Source of the DNA: Gnetum montanum
Taxonomy: Eukaryota > Streptophyta > Gnetopsida > Gnetales > Gnetaceae
DNA: 64,000 bases
Direction of reading: 5' to 3'
Assembly: GCA_015680685.1 (NCBI GenBank)
Contig: MNCI01007988.1
Coordinates: 131,993-195,992, forward strand
The notes under the pieces are model-generated. The model was not told the origin of the DNA. It did not search any database and saw only the letters and a program-made list of their open reading frames with translations. Shown one piece after another: positions 1 through 12,800 of this stretch (positions are counted from its first letter, which is position 1; every line of letters starts with the position of its first letter). The translations under genes and the position numbers were made by a program.

Positions 1-1170
1 CTTGCCATTCTTTGACCTAAGCTAACATGGGATGAAGCTTTCCAATAGCTTCAAAAAAAAATATTAGGAGGCCTAGAATGTAAAGGAGATAATAGTCCTT
101 GACGTGTTTGTGTTAGATACCATGGTTAACAACATTAAGAAGGCCCTATTACAAGTTTGTAAGGAAAACTTAGTCCTTACTGGAGACAATCATTACCTGA
201 GAATTGTTGAGTGGCAAAAGGACTAGATTATTGAATACATCCATTAGTAGTAGGAGTATCTTGCTAAGGTAAACTTGGATTTGAGAAGATTGATAGCCAA
301 AAAATAGGAATCTCTCAATGGAGAAGGTCTATGTACTTCACTAGAGGAGGGAAATTGAGATAGTGACTTAAAAAATTAAAGCTTTAAGGTTTAAGAAAGT
401 GAATAATTATTATAGGGACTAGGTTAGGCTTCCCAAGGAGGTTAATGAACAAGAGATAAACTTGATCAAGGAGAAGATGAATGAGACCATTGAACATCTC
501 TGGCAAAGTGGTGATGTGTGGTAGTCCATATTTGATGGACTGAACATGTACAATCAAGTAGATATCTATCTAAATAAGTTGCAAATCAAGGAGATGACTG
601 AATACATGGAGCTTGCCAACCTCTGCTATACAAACTTGGCAATGCTGATAGTAGTAAGGCTAAGAAGTGAACTTGAGAAGTAGGTTACTAGCTCCTATAT
701 CCTATATGAGGTGGTGTTCAAGCTCTACATAGATACAAAATAAAAGTTAAAGATAGCTAATGTGGAGCTTGAAGTTCTCAAAAGTAGATTCACTAATCAA
801 TGAACTAGTGTTGAGAACCTAGAGAAGAGGATGAATGACTATTAGGACCTACAAAACTTTTCTAAGACATTCGATATTGAATGTAAAAAATTTGTAGCAT
901 GGTTCATCAATGTGAAGGATATGTTTCCTTTCCTATCATGCCTATGGGACATCCATGCATCTACTAATCTAGGCGAAGTACATGGAGAAAGGAAGAGAAA
1001 ATAAAGATAGTTCTAAATGTCTTTAAATTTCTAGTAGTAGTAGAAGGGTAGCCTCAAGCTCCAACAAAACTAGAATACGATGATGAACCATTAGAGTCAC
1101 AAGAACCTTTACCTCCAAGCATTGTATGAGACTTCATCATGCCTCTGTCCATTCAATAGGTGCTTGATAA
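1..1170 (+). pseudogene. Broken coiled-coil coding remnant, flank of T1
   Basis: I do not recognise the family. Plus-strand translation gives long stretches of coiled-coil-like protein broken by stops, for example segments reading VRLPKEVNEQEINLIKEKMN (about 424-483) and LRSELEK followed by a stop (about 660-685). Glu, Lys, Leu and Gln/stop are common and hydrophobics are spaced as in heptads. Many of the stops are TAG, as expected if CAG codons decayed by C-to-T change. It ends where the T1 LTR begins at 1,171, so it is the DNA T1 landed in, or what remains of it. It could belong to the plus-strand gene of T3, whose other part lies beyond T1 at 43.5-46.7 kb, but I found no sequence match to prove that. 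Confidence 0.4.
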
Positions 1171-2574
1171 TGTTGCACCTAAAAAATTTAGTCATTGGAA
1201 AAAAAAAGCACAGGTGTAAAACAATTTAAACCTTAAATCTCAAGGGCTTCCAAGAAAGAGGATCCAAGGTGCCTTGAATGGTTTAGCTAATCACCTAGGG
1301 ACTTGAAGAATGTAAACGGAGGTAAAAGATGGAAAAATAAATTGCAAACTTGAATGAAAATAAATATAAAAATTAAATTGTAAATGAATTTTGCACAACA
1401 AATGAAATATAAAATTTATTAAAATAGTAAGATGCTTAAAGTATAAAGTTCAAAGGAGTATAGATTGTATGCTTAGATGCATAAGAAGCTTTCTTGGATG
1501 GAGCTTGAAGCCTATTGGAGTTGGCAAGTTGTGTTCTACAGTCAAACTTCATATCTAGGTACTTCCCAACTCCAGTTGCTAAGAAGTCCTTGCTAGTTTT
1601 CACTTGAATTTGCAACTTTGATTATTGGTGGTGTAAATGGTGGTGCTTGACTCTTGTTGCAATGGTACTACGCTGAGAGTCTCTAGTGCTCATGTACATA
1701 CCAACTACTTAAAAGTCTTACAAATATCAAATGGGTTCAAAGTGCTCAAGGTTGCAAAGGTTATTTGGTTGCCAAAAATGGTTGGAACCTATATAATGTG
1801 TTCAAGTTTGGTTTTTATAGGCTTTAGGATTATTGATTTTAGGATGAAAATTTCTGTCATGACTGTTAACAAATTGGTATTATTTGCAAGTATAACTAGC
1901 CATAATTCTTAGCATAGTCATCCACTGGTAAAAAGTTTTAACACCTAAGGGGTATCAAAACCATACTAGATACTAAAAATAGTAAAAAGACTTTTGTTAC
2001 TATGTTGGTTTCACCTCAACTATGGTGACCTTGGAGAGCTACATTGACATTATTGAAATCTGCTAGAAAATATGGTGACTATGCTGGCCATGTGAAGATT
2101 GCTGAGAATTTATAATAACTACACTAGCCATGCTATAGCTACTCAAAACTGTAATGACTACATTGGCCATTATTGGAAAAATGGAAAATCTAACAACTTC
2201 AATGCTGGGTGTGTATAGCTCTAGCATAGCAAAGGTCATGACCATCATTAAACCCATGAAAATACCAAATTTAGTAGTCCCCATGGCATTTTTAGCCTTC
2301 CCAAGCCCAAATATAGATATGACATTACTTTTCTCACTTGGGAAGTGAGGCAATAGCAACTTAGAAGGAAATTTTTAGTTCCAAAAAGTTAAAGTATGCA
2401 AGATTGTAGCTCATGGGCCACAAACCTTGCATTTACAATAAAATCTTACCTCAAGTTGGGTGGTGAAGGTTATGGGTCATAATATGAATTTTCTTGGTGG
2501 TGCTTCATTGGTCCCTCATTGTTGATGGTATGATGATTGACCTAAGAGACATTGACAAAGAACACAATACAACA
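1171..2574 (-). repeat. T1 3' LTR
   Basis: Starts TGTTGCACCT and ends with ...TACAACA. It matches 41,221-42,564 closely, for example the block around GGATCCAAGGTGCC (1,260) against the same block at 41,320, and AATTTTCTTGGTGGTG near both outer ends. Between about 2,000 and 2,340 it holds several copies of a short motif, GACTACATTGGCCA or GACTATGCTGGCCA, which also fills the T1 spacer (7.7-9.6 kb). The short ORFs on both strands here (1,637-1,912; 2,063-2,359) have no family resemblance and also occur in the other LTR copy, so I treat them as chance frames. Confidence 0.8.
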
Positions 2575-3611
2575 CTATAATTCTAGCACCAACATTCCCT
2601 CTCTATGTTTGATTAGTAGTATCGAACCATATCAAAGAGTTCTTGTGATGATGATATAGGATTATGGTGAGGAAATATATGTTAAAGGTTGTATTTGGTC
2701 ATGAGGGAGTGGTTACATTGGTTAATAATAAATTCCCAATGTTGACATCATGATTATATCATGGCAATGACATACTAGCTAGTCAACGTGGTCTTCATGC
2801 TTCATGCTTCAGAGTGTTTGTTGCTCAGTAGAATTTTTGAGGAGCCACACTCCACTCCAAGGTTTCTTAGGCCATTAGGCTTCTTCCTTTTACATGTTTT
2901 GAACCATTGATCTATCTTCTGGTCTTCATTGTTCTTTTAGCTTCTTGGAAATTTACTTCCCTACATTTTTTTGTAGCATGAAACCTTCATTGTGTTTCAT
3001 TACCAAGGCTAGGTTTGATTTGGTTTTTCCATTAATGAGATGTGTTACAGTCAATGGACTTGGTGGAACATGATGAAGGAGATGTCAAATGGTCATAATG
3101 CATGAATGTCAAACATAGGTTAGCATTGTTCTTCAGTATAAAGAAGGCTATAATTGGGCTATGGCATGGTGGCTCTAAGAGAGGTAATGGTAGGATTTAT
3201 GAAGCAAACACTCTTGGTATGGTAGGACAAGCTCAGAAAATCTTATGCATTAAGGTCACATGGTAACTTGTTGTTGTAATGAGTTACACATTTGTGATGA
3301 CTTTGGACTTCATCTTGCAAGCACAGCTCCAAGAGAATAAGAAAACAAGACAAAGAAAACATGTTGTTACAAAATCATGCATAAGGCTATATGGAAGAAC
3401 TGACAAATTAGGCTACTATAGGTCCAAATTGCCACATCCAAATAGGGTATGTATCTTGCATCACAAATGTTACAAAGTTTTACAATTCGCTTGTTATGCA
3501 AAAAGAGATAGAGAAAAAAAAATGCTAGCTCACTTGTTATTGGTCACTATGATCGTGGATGTTAATGTCAGTACCTGTAAAGAAAACATGTTAGATGTAA
3601 TAAGGTTTTAG
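2575..3611 (-). other. T1 3' untranslated stretch between integrase and 3' LTR
   Basis: No recognisable coding. A purine tract, AGAGAGGGAA on the minus strand, lies about 25 bp before the LTR (plus 2,601-2,612) and is a weak polypurine-tract candidate. The 110-residue plus-strand frame at 3,279-3,611 has no known motif. Confidence 0.45.
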
Positions 3612-3950
3612 ATAAGAATGATTGATTGGATTGGCCAACTCATTCCCATCCATGTTTGACACTTTGAAGGCTCCATTACCATAGGCCTTGGTGATCATGA
3701 AAGGCTCTTTCCAATTGGTTGAGAACTTATCCACATGCTCATGAACAACCTTGAGAACTTGGTCTCCCTTCTTGATCTTTCATTCATTAAGGTCATGGTG
3801 GTCTTGTTGCTTTTACCTCTTCTAGTATCACTTGATGTTAGCAAGCATACATACCCATTAATCTTCCATTGAATCTAGGTCAATGATACACAACTCCTTG
3901 TTTTGTTCATTGTTAATGAACTTTAATAGAGCCACCCTTAGTGGTGGAAC

Positions 3951-4420
3951 CTATAATTCAAGAGGTAAAAAAACTTTAGAATCATAAACCAAGCTATACG
4001 ATGTCACACCAAGTATGGTTTGATAGGTTGTTTGGTAGGCCCAAGATGTGTGGACAAGCCTCTCATGCCACTTGTGTCTACTATTGTTCAACATCTTTTT
4101 CAGCAAGTTTATGATGGCTCTATTGCTAGCTTTAGCTTGTCCATTAGCTTGAGGGTAGTATGGTGATGAAAAGTAATGAATAATGCCTAGGTCTTGACAA
4201 AAGGTTTTCATTTCTTGGTTGATAAATTATGGTTCATTATCTTTGACTATGGTTAAGGGTATGTTAAAACAAGATACTTTATTATCTAGTATAAATCTAC
4301 AAACTTGTTGAGATATTTTCTTCCTTAGGGAAATAGCTTCAACTCACTTTGTGAAGTATTTAGTTACAGTGATGATAAAGCTATGCCCTACATAAAACTT
4401 AGGCATTATAGGTCCAATGA
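3951..4420 (-). pseudogene. T1 integrase catalytic core
   Basis: Recognisable by SSPYYPQANGQ followed by NRAIINLLKKMLNN, the signature after the second catalytic Asp of plant Ty3/gypsy integrases, and by YFTKWVEAI at the first-Asp region. Compared with the usual DDE residues, the first reads K (VTKYFTKW), the second Asp is still readable in KDNEP, and the Glu is changed to Lys (NGQAKASN). The enzyme could not be active as read. Upstream, about 4,480-4,780, a degenerate HHCC-type region and GPI-like linker can be followed with many stops. Confidence 0.8.
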
Positions 4421-5039
4421 TGCCCAATCCTCACCATTGAAATGGCCACATTATTTGAGTAGTATGTAACTTAGTTGGTGGCACATGTATCAAGTTGCTA
4501 TGCCATTAACAGGTGTCATGAGTTTTGACCTTCTATAGGTAGTTGCTTTCCATATATGGTCAGTAATAGTCTAGTTGTCTAATTTTAGTGGCCATGGCTC
4601 TAGGTCCTATATTTTCCCCACATACACCATCATGAACTTGCTTAAGGATTGTGTGGACTTCAGTTTTGCCTAAGCATGCTAAAAATATGCCATCATAGGA
4701 TCATTAACATAATGTATTATCATCTACAATGACATACTATTTTGATCTTTTACATATAATGTTCTTTTAAGAAGTAGTAAGGCCTCAAGGAGATTCACCA
4801 TGCATAAGGTAAAACTTGATATCATCATACAACTCATTTTTAGGAGTGGTACTAATAGAGGCTATGGAGTTGCCCTTAGTGTTCTACGTGATGGAAATAG
4901 CATAGTTCATGGTTAATGAAGATAACTTGCTAAACACATCAGACATCACACTAAGAGCCAATGTTGAAATGACATCAACTAATGTGTTTTTGGTTTGGGG
5001 TATATGTTGCACACTAATGTTTATGAATTATTGCATTAG

Positions 5040-5400
5040 TTGCTTCCCTAGGTTAGGGTAAGGTTGTAAATGTTTGGATTTACATGTTTAAACCTCTGTT
5101 ACTTAGTTGACCACCAATTGTGAATCACATTTAATCATTAGGTTAGTTTTCAAGTCACAAGCTACCATCATTCCCCGAATTAATCTTTCATACTTAGTCA
5201 CATTTTTGGTGCATAGGAATTGAAAATAGTAAGTAAAGGGTTGGATTTCACTAGATGGGAATGTTGTGATGGCAGTAGCACTAGCCCCATGGTCAGTTGA
5301 AGCTACATCAAAGTGCATAATTGCCTCATAGCCATTAGGAAATTTGCTAACAATGTGACATGCGCATCGAGAAATTATGGTCAATGGCTACATGGTCTTC
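5040..5400 (-). pseudogene. T1 second RNase H-like domain
   Basis: The minus-strand reading has MHFDVAST...GASATAI, then FLCTKNVTKYERLIRGM and IKCDSQLVVN. This follows the usual plant Tat-element pattern of a G-A-S start, an N-(x)-EYE-L-I block and a D-S-Q-L-V-V-N block (archaeal-type RNase H next to integrase). Stops follow before the integrase. T2 has the same domain at about 20,960-21,330. Confidence 0.65.
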
Positions 5401-5859
5401 TAATGGGAAAATGGTAAGTTATGTGGCTATAGCTTGACCTTTTGTTGAGGTTTGATATATGTAATGGAGGTTAAAATTGACTATTATGACTTTCCAATAG
5501 GTTCTATGACCACTTTCATAGATATGAGTCATGATGGCTCTAAGCATGTTATCCTTATAGAAGATGTTAACTTGGCTTTTAAAATGATAGTGTCTTGACC
5601 TTTTCAATGAGAAGACTAGGGCTAGATAGTACTTCTCCACTTTGGTATATTAGGTCTCATAGGCAATCAATGCATGGCTTAAGTAGTATATAGGTAGCTG
5701 CGCTCTATCATCTTGTTTTTAACAAAGTAGAGAGATAATGGATGTGTCTGAGATAGAAAGATAAATGTAAAAAGGTTTGTCCTTTTATGGGGAATAGACC
5801 ATGGGTAGTTGTGCCAACTCTTGGCTAAGGTTTTCAAAGGCTTCTTCACATTGAGTAGT

Positions 5860-6620
5860 TCACTCATAGTGAACTCCTTTCTTAAGCAAGTGTTGCATGG
5901 GTTGTAACTTATCCATAGGCCTGACGATGAACTTATGGATAAATTGTAACCTAACTTGTAGTCCCCTAAGCTCCTTAAGGTTATTTGGTACTACAAGGTT
6001 GGATATGGCCTTAACCTCATTAGGATTGACACATATTTTTACTTCAAATACTACAAAGCCAAGCATCTTACCAGTTTTGATGCCAAAGACACACTTCTCG
6101 AGGTTAAGCCTAAGCTCATTCTTGAGACATCATTTGAGCACAAGGTCAAGGTCATGTGCATGATCATTGGTTATTTTGAACTTAATGACTATATTGTCTA
6201 CATAGTCATTGAGCAATCCTAGCATATAATCACTAAAGATATATGTCATTGCTCGTTGGTAGGTTGCTCCTGTATTCTTCAAGATAAAGAGCATTATGGT
6301 GTAATCAAAGGTACCCGAAGGGGTCATGAAGGTTATGTAGAGTTGGTGTTCTAGGTTAATCCTAACTTGGTTATATCCCAAGAACCCATCCATGAAGGAT
6401 AACAAGATATGTCTAGTCATAGTATCAATATGTTGTTCAATACCAGGCAAAGGAACATAATTCTTGATTGTTACCTTATTCAAGTCTTGGAAATCGATAT
6501 TGATATGTATAATCATATTTTTCTTAGGGACTAACACTATGTTGGATACCCATTTCGTGTAATCAACAATCCTAATAAAACTAACCTAATATAGTTTTGT
6601 GATTTCACCACAAATTTCTA
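5860..6620 (-). pseudogene. T1 reverse transcriptase core
   Basis: Minus-strand frames carry LVPKKNMIIHINIDFQDLNK, PLPGIEQHIDT, LLSFMDGFLGYNQVRI, TFDYTIMLF and AMTYIFSDYMLGLLNDYVDN. These are RT motifs in order for a Tat-type Ty3/gypsy element. The active-site YVDD reads YVDN, so the second catalytic Asp is lost. The following frame (6,066-5,860) has LRGLQVRLQFIHKFI, the usual LRGFLG..YYR.FI segment. An RNase H with degraded frames continues to about 5,420. Confidence 0.85.
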
Positions 6621-7108
6621 GGGCTAAGTTTGGTATAATCTTATGGACTCTTTACTTAACTAGTTTGATACTAGGATCAAGTATGATGTTATGCTTTACT
6701 AGGCATGGGTCAAGACTTGACATATCTTTATATGACCAGGCAAAGATCTTAGTATTTTCTTGAAGGACCTTGGTAATTTCTTGAGCCTATTGAGGTTCCA
6801 TTGAGGAACTTAGTTTTAGTATTTTCTCCTTACCACTACATGTCATGATAGGAACCTCAACTAGAGAGTCTTTGGTAATGTTGCTAGCCATAAGATCAAG
6901 GATGTTGACTAGGTGTTTAGGCCATTCTAGAGGTTTCTCTATAGGGACTATGTGGTCAACAAGATCCTCAAGCTTAAGATCTAGGCAACGAAGATCAATA
7001 AATCTCCTAACATCATTGTGGGGTCTACTTAGGCTTAAAGGCAAACAAATTTGCTTCTAGGTATCCATACTCCAATCTTGCATATCAACCATAAGCACAT
7101 TAAGCAGC

Positions 7109-7111
7109 ACT
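7109..7111 (-). promoter_or_regulatory. Putative 3' splice site before T1 pol
   Basis: On the minus strand a T-rich run and CACAAG precede TGCTGCTTAATGTGC. At the same place in T2 (23,047-23,050) TTTTATCCTAG precedes TGCCACTTAATATGC. The AG is in register in both while the sequence upstream has diverged. Ogre elements are known to splice an intron between protease and RT. No donor was identified, so this is inference. Confidence 0.4.
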
Positions 7112-7740
7112 TGTGTGATTAAAATGAGAAGATAATGCAAAAATAATGTAAAACACTTTAGTAATAAGCCAAAAAACATTGCATCAATGCTAAGACAAGG
7201 TTTAAATAAGGCCACTAAGGTTATAAAAGGTAGGTTAATGCAAGTAAGATGAAATAAAGGCTAAATGATGTAAGATGAGGCCAAACAAAGGCCAAATGAT
7301 GGTAACATAGGGGGTTAGGCGATGGGCAAATGATGATCATACTCCATCAAATGACATAGAACAAGGTCATACCAATGTGAAACAACATGAAATGATTTTA
7401 AATCATATAAATTAAGGTCAAATGATGCCAAGTGATAGGAACATTTGGTGAAATAGGGCCAAATGATGAAAGAATGATGAAGATGAAGTCAAATGACACC
7501 AAATGACACAACAATGAAGGTCAATAATGCATAGTAAGGCCAAATTGAGTCAAAAAAATAGTGAAACAAGGTCAAACCAATCAAGATAGGAAACATATGG
7601 TAAAACATGATTAAAATTGATCAATTAGTGTTAGGTCTTATGAGTTTTAGGCCTTAGTGGACCATAGTGGAGGTCTATAGGAATAATGGGAGAGTTTGGG
7701 CATGATGAGGTCATTTTAAGGTTGTTTAAAGGTGAAAATG
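7112..7740. repeat. T1 spacer, AAATGATG-rich low-complexity part
   Basis: No coding. From about 7,250 to 7,540 the sequence is an irregular string of short units such as GGCCAAATGATG and GTCAAATGACA. Around 7,640-7,680 it carries one or two copies of the ~40-bp TTTTAGGCCTTAGTGGACCAT unit that also borders the plus-strand gene in T2. Confidence 0.55.
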
Positions 7741-9630
7741 AAACCTTTTCCTTTGACTACACTAGACCCAGCTAGCACTACACTGGCCAGCATAGTTGAA
7801 ATAGGCTCTAGCATTGTCAATGTTAATAGGTCATTTTCTAGGCTTGTTATGGCTAGTTTTGGAGGCTTGATGGTTTGTATGGCTAGCACAGTGAACTAAG
7901 GTTGAAGATTGATGAACCTTAGCATCTTTTTGAGCCTCTAGAAGCTACAAATGATATAAAAAACTAGTGACTATGTTGGCACTATGTTGGTTAGCGTATT
8001 CCTAATGTAGATGCATGGAAGAAGTGGGTTTGTTGGTTGTTAGGATTGAAATTGGTGCCCAACTAGCTTCCTAGGGTAGTGGAAGGTGTTGGAAAGGCTG
8101 AATTGGTCATTTTGAGGTCAAAATAGGCTACTACAAGTGAAGTTTTGGCACCAACACCCTATGACTACGTGGGCTACTATAGTTGGGGGTGGCCTCTATG
8201 AAGATTGATGGAATTTAGTGTTTCTATGGTCAAAAAAAGATGAAACTGAAGCTAACTTTAGGGTTTTAGTGTTCTAGACTTCCCAAGTCAAGTTTTAGGC
8301 CATTTTGAGTGTTGTGGTGTTGGTAAAACTATACTAGAATAAGACCTACACTGGGACTATGCTAGCCAACATGGTCCTAGTCTATCCTAGTGTAGTCACA
8401 TATGGGTCTTGTCTTTTGATTGGTTTTTGTGGTCAATTGATCAAGTTCTTGGGTTCCTAGGGTTAGTGGTGTTCATTGCTAGGGCTTAGACTTAAAATGA
8501 CCAATTTTAAGGGTTTTTTGAGTGTAGATATAACTATACACCCTTGAACTACATTGGCCAGTGAAGTCCCAATGTAGGTGTAGGGTGTATGATAAGTTTT
8601 AGCAATTTTGACTTAGTTTATAGGATTTAGTGATCTTTGGAGGCTCTTGTATGATTTTGAGGTTGAGATGAGGCACTGGGAAGTTGATTCAATATGTTCA
8701 TGGCCTACTTTGGATAGGCTATTTTGCATTTCAGACTTACTGGAGACTTTGGAATGGTGTGGAGTTTAGAGTATGTCATTCTAATGATTATTTTTTGCTT
8801 TGGAATTTATTCCTACCCAACTATGCTAGGACTGCATTGGCTAGCATAGTTGAGACTATTCATAGTGTACTACTAAGGTTGGGGTAGGATTTATCTAGTT
8901 TTCAATTAGTTGTTTAATGCTTTAAGGTCACAAGAGACTCTAGAAGGATGTAATGGTCGAGAACTATCAATTTGAAGCTCACTTGGGGCATTCAGTGATC
9001 ATGTTCTTATCAACTACACTAAGACTATAGTGAGCAATGTAGTTGAGGATAGGCTTCAATGTAGTTGATGCAAGATGGATGATTTTAGCATTTTTTGACT
9101 AGTTTTGTGAAGTTCCAGAGCTGTCAAAGGCTCTAGCTAGGGTTTGAGGCATTATATGACTATTTTAAGGTTGATTGGAAGTCTGGTCAATGGTGGAAGG
9201 TATTATCCCTCTTGGGACTACACTAACTAGTGTAGTCAAGCTACTGGTTAGCATAGTTGCCCAAAATAACAAGTTTTAATATAAAATTTGGCCTTCCTCT
9301 ATGTTTAGTATCCCTCAATGTCAACATCTAGTTACCAATTTTGGGCATAGGATTCTTTGGATTTAAACATGACATAGATGTATGACTAAGAGGTAGGTTT
9401 TGGTAGTGGTTGGGATTTAGAACCCATTCCAAGGCCTTTAGAGGTGTAAACCCTAGCATAGTTGTTATGAAGAAGCCCAAATACAAGTGTGTCAAGATTT
9501 TAATTAGCTTGTTAGAGAGGCATATATGGGGCCCACCTCAAATTTGAATCATTAAAAAATTTGATTTTCCACTAACCCAGTGTAGTCCTACCTTCTAATT
9601 ATGATCATGGAGTTATGTGGGACTTTTGTG
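7740..9630. repeat. T1 spacer tandem array with ACTACACTGGCCAGCATAGT motif
   Basis: About eight or nine diverged units, roughly 200 bp apart (motif near 7,775, 7,970, 8,165, 8,335, 8,545, 8,820, 9,015, 9,220 and 9,560). Each holds a core like CAACTATGCTAGGACT or GACTACACTGGCC with a partly self-complementary arm (CTAGCATAGTTG). The same motif recurs in the T1 LTRs and in the T1 leader (40.4-41.1 kb), but not in T2, which has a different one. Short ORFs here (for example 8,684-8,887) are chance frames. Confidence 0.65.
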
Positions 9631-9889
9631 AGTGTTTTTGGGAAACCAAGGTGTTGGTAATTAAGGCATAAGTTTGGGAGTGATTTCCATGTTATAGTTT
9701 TGGAAAATTAAACTTCTCACACCATCTTCCACCTATAGTGCATAACCTTAGAGCTTTTATCTTATTCTTGGCTTCAAATGCACCTATCTCTAGTGTAGTC
9801 TAGCTATCCCACACCAAGGAGCAAGCATTGTTGTTAGAGTGTTTCCAGAAGCTTGAAGATTATGATGCTTTTTGCATTGTTTGTTTAGG

Positions 9890-12800
9890 ATGTCAAAGAG
9901 GAGAGCTTCCATTAGTAAGAATCTTTCATTGGAGGAGGCTCTCATATCTACAAGAGGGCTTTCCAACTTGCCATAGCTCCTGATTGATGAAGGACCATCT
10001 TCAATGACTCCTAGGTACACTACTCTTGGCCATTTCATAAGAAATTTCACTACAATCCTAGGTGTTTTTGCTTGTGTAGGCTTGTGCACTGAGTGGAATT
10101 GGACTTTGTAAAATTCTTACATTAGATCTAGGCCATGTTTATGAGGTTTTAGTATTACTTTGGTCTTGGGTTTCATCTATTTCAAGTTATGAATTTCATT
10201 TTAGTCTTTTCTATGCATTTTTTGTAGTTTTCCACCAAAAAGTAGCATCTCTTATACATTTTTTTGTGTGTAAAAAAAATTTGGAATTTTTAGTTTTTAT
10301 GGTCATGGGCTTATAATACATTGTTCAACGGTCACAATGGTGGTTGAACCAGTAGATTTTTACTTGTAGTGAATTTTTTGTGAATTTTTTCATAAGCCAG
10401 GGGTTTTCCAATGTTTTATTATTTTTAAGCCACGTTTCCAATTTTTATGTCAAAACTGTTGATAAATTTTGATTTTTTATATTGTGAGTTTTTTAATTTT
10501 TATTTACTAGTTCAAACGACTATGGAATTACTGAATTCTGATCTATGGTTGATTTTCTATGAATTTTTTGTAGATTGGTATACAGTGAATTTTTTGGTTT
10601 TTATGGTTTTACCCTTATGAAAATGGGCAATATTAGCACTTGGGGGGATTTTTTTATTCAACGTCCCAAGTTCTTGGGGATTCTTAGAGGTGTTAGGGAG
10701 GGTTTAGTATTAGTTTCAACAATTTTAAAAGTGTTTCCATATTTTTTATTAGCAATTTTAAAAGTGTTTCCATTTTCTATAGTTTTGTGAAATTTTGCCT
10801 AATTTTGCCAAATTTTATTAAGGCTTGGGTTTGTTGTTTAAATTTTTTCCAAGTTTAGGGCTACAACATTGATGTTGAATCTTATTTATTTTTTATGTAC
10901 ACAAAATCCCTAGATTTACAAAAAAATTTTTAGTTTGAGTTTATCATTTGCAAAATATCTTGTACAATTGGAGTGTTGATTGTCAAAACTGCAAACCTCT
11001 CTAGCTATATAGGAAGCATTGGTGTGGTTTTTGGATTTTAATGGCTATGTTCAAAGGTTCCTAAGGTTATTTACATAATATGTTTTGGTTTTGAATAGTC
11101 ACTTGAATTTTTCAAAATTTTTATCTAGCCCTCCTAGAGTTTTTACTACAAGTAGTTTCATTGTTAACTAGGATTTCTAATAAATAATTTGAAAAGTTCA
11201 AGTTGGAATTTTGTGACTATTATTTGGGTACAAGCTAGTTGTCATGGCTTCAATTTTTTTACATAATTTTTTTTAATTTTTATGCATATTTCACCACAAA
11301 ATTATTATCAATTATTGGTAGGCTAATTGGTTTTATTTGGTTTTTATATGCAAATTGTTCATAATGTTGGTTACCATCTTGTTTTGGTTCTAAGTGTTAA
11401 AAACTATGGATTTAGTTAGATGAAAATGTTAACAATGAGGTCACATTGATTTTTTTTTTTTGGTATTTGTTCATTTTTTGTTATGGTTATTTGTAGTTGT
11501 TGTTGCTGTATTGTGCATGGATTTTTTGAAACCTATCTTGGTGGTCCTTGAGTTGGTGGGGCTACTCTACTGCATCCACACATCAGGCCCAACACCCCAC
11601 CTATAGACATGATCTTGGAGCATGGATTATTGTGGTTTTGGCCAGGGACAAATGAATTCTTGGCCTAGTTACTCTAGAACTTTAGTGTGATGGTGTGGTC
11701 ACACTTGGCTTTAAAGACAACATCACTAATTGTGGAGACCTTACTAGCCCACTCTACATGGATGATTGTGAAGTTCATAGTTGATGATCCTCAAACTCAC
11801 ATTAAGGGTGAATAATTTAAAGGAATATACACTAGAGGAACATGCAAATTTTCCAAAATCTAGGCTATGCCTGAATTCATCCAATATAATGTAAACAACA
11901 CATTGTTGGTTGGTCACCATGCCAACACATTGTTTTAGAACCCTCCTCGCATTGTCTACTATTTGGAGGGGTAAGTGCAAAGTTAAGTTGGCTTTGGTTT
12001 TATTTTGGCTTCCTCAGACTATTTTGACTTAATGGTTTTTTATTTTGGATGACATGCTTGTAGGTATAGGGTGGATGATCATGAGTTGATCAAGAATGAC
12101 CAACTCTTGCCCAGAGCCCAAATAGGATTCGAGGCATTTACCAAAGGCCAAGTGATGAAGCTCATTGTAATGGAGCAACTCAAGGATGACTTTGATAGGT
12201 ACATCATGCACTACACCAAAGCCTACCACAAGTGCTTGGTGAATGGAATAGCCCATAGTTGGTGGGAAATCCTTGATTTTGGTGTAGAGACACATATCCC
12301 TCTTAGTGTCCTCACACTACCTTCATCAAGCAAGAAAAGTAAGAATTCTTGTTTTTTTTTGTTATATTTTATTTTATTTTTATGCTATGTCAAAGTTTTC
12401 ATGGCTACATCGTTGTAGGTTATTTAGGCTTTAATTGCTTAAATGGTTTTCTTGGTATGGCTATAAACCTGACCTTAATTGATTACACTTATTATTTTCT
12501 TCGATTTTATTATGATGTGTCTATGCTTAAGCTAATTGGCCTTTTGTTGTGTTGTAGGGGATACTTCATCCTCCACCATTACCTTGACCACTTCAAGATG
12601 TTTTGAGGAGACTCTTATCCTCAAGTTTGATGAGGTGGATTTAACGCATCAATGGTTGGCTAGTCAGGTACCTAGAAATATTCAAGCAAACATCATTGAT
12701 GTAGGTTTGCTTTTTTTTTTTTTATGGACCCTAGCCCAACCATCCCTACTCTAGAGATGATGAACATCATCACCTCCTTTAATGAAGAAGTTAAGAAGTT

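Larger units (their letters stand above)
3612..7109 (-). pseudogene. T1 pol: RT - RNase H - integrase polyprotein remnant
   Basis: This is the second polyprotein of a Ty3/gypsy element, which would copy element RNA into DNA and insert it. Domains in order on the minus strand: an N-terminal linker containing ...PLEWPKHLV... and FAWSYKDMSSLDP (about 7,040-6,690), RT (about 6,600-5,900), connection and RNase H (about 5,870-5,040), integrase zinc region and core (about 4,750-3,950), and a C-terminal part with NWKEPFMITKAYG and NMDGNELA (about 3,730-3,620). Frameshifts and stops break the frame repeatedly. It parallels T2 pol at 19,536-23,047 domain by domain. The 5' boundary is set at a conserved AG shared with T2, a possible splice acceptor. 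Confidence 0.85.

Noticed and set aside
2063-2359. 98-residue ORF in the T1 LTR and its twin at 42,158-42,427
   Set aside because: Present in both LTRs simply because LTRs are copies; composition follows the repeated motif.
3279-3611. 110-residue plus-strand ORF
   Set aside because: No motif, sits in the T1 3' untranslated stretch, not conserved in T2.
9790-10089. 99-residue minus-strand ORF
   Set aside because: Shadow of tentative exon 1 of the plus-strand gene; no gag or pol motif although on the element's sense strand.
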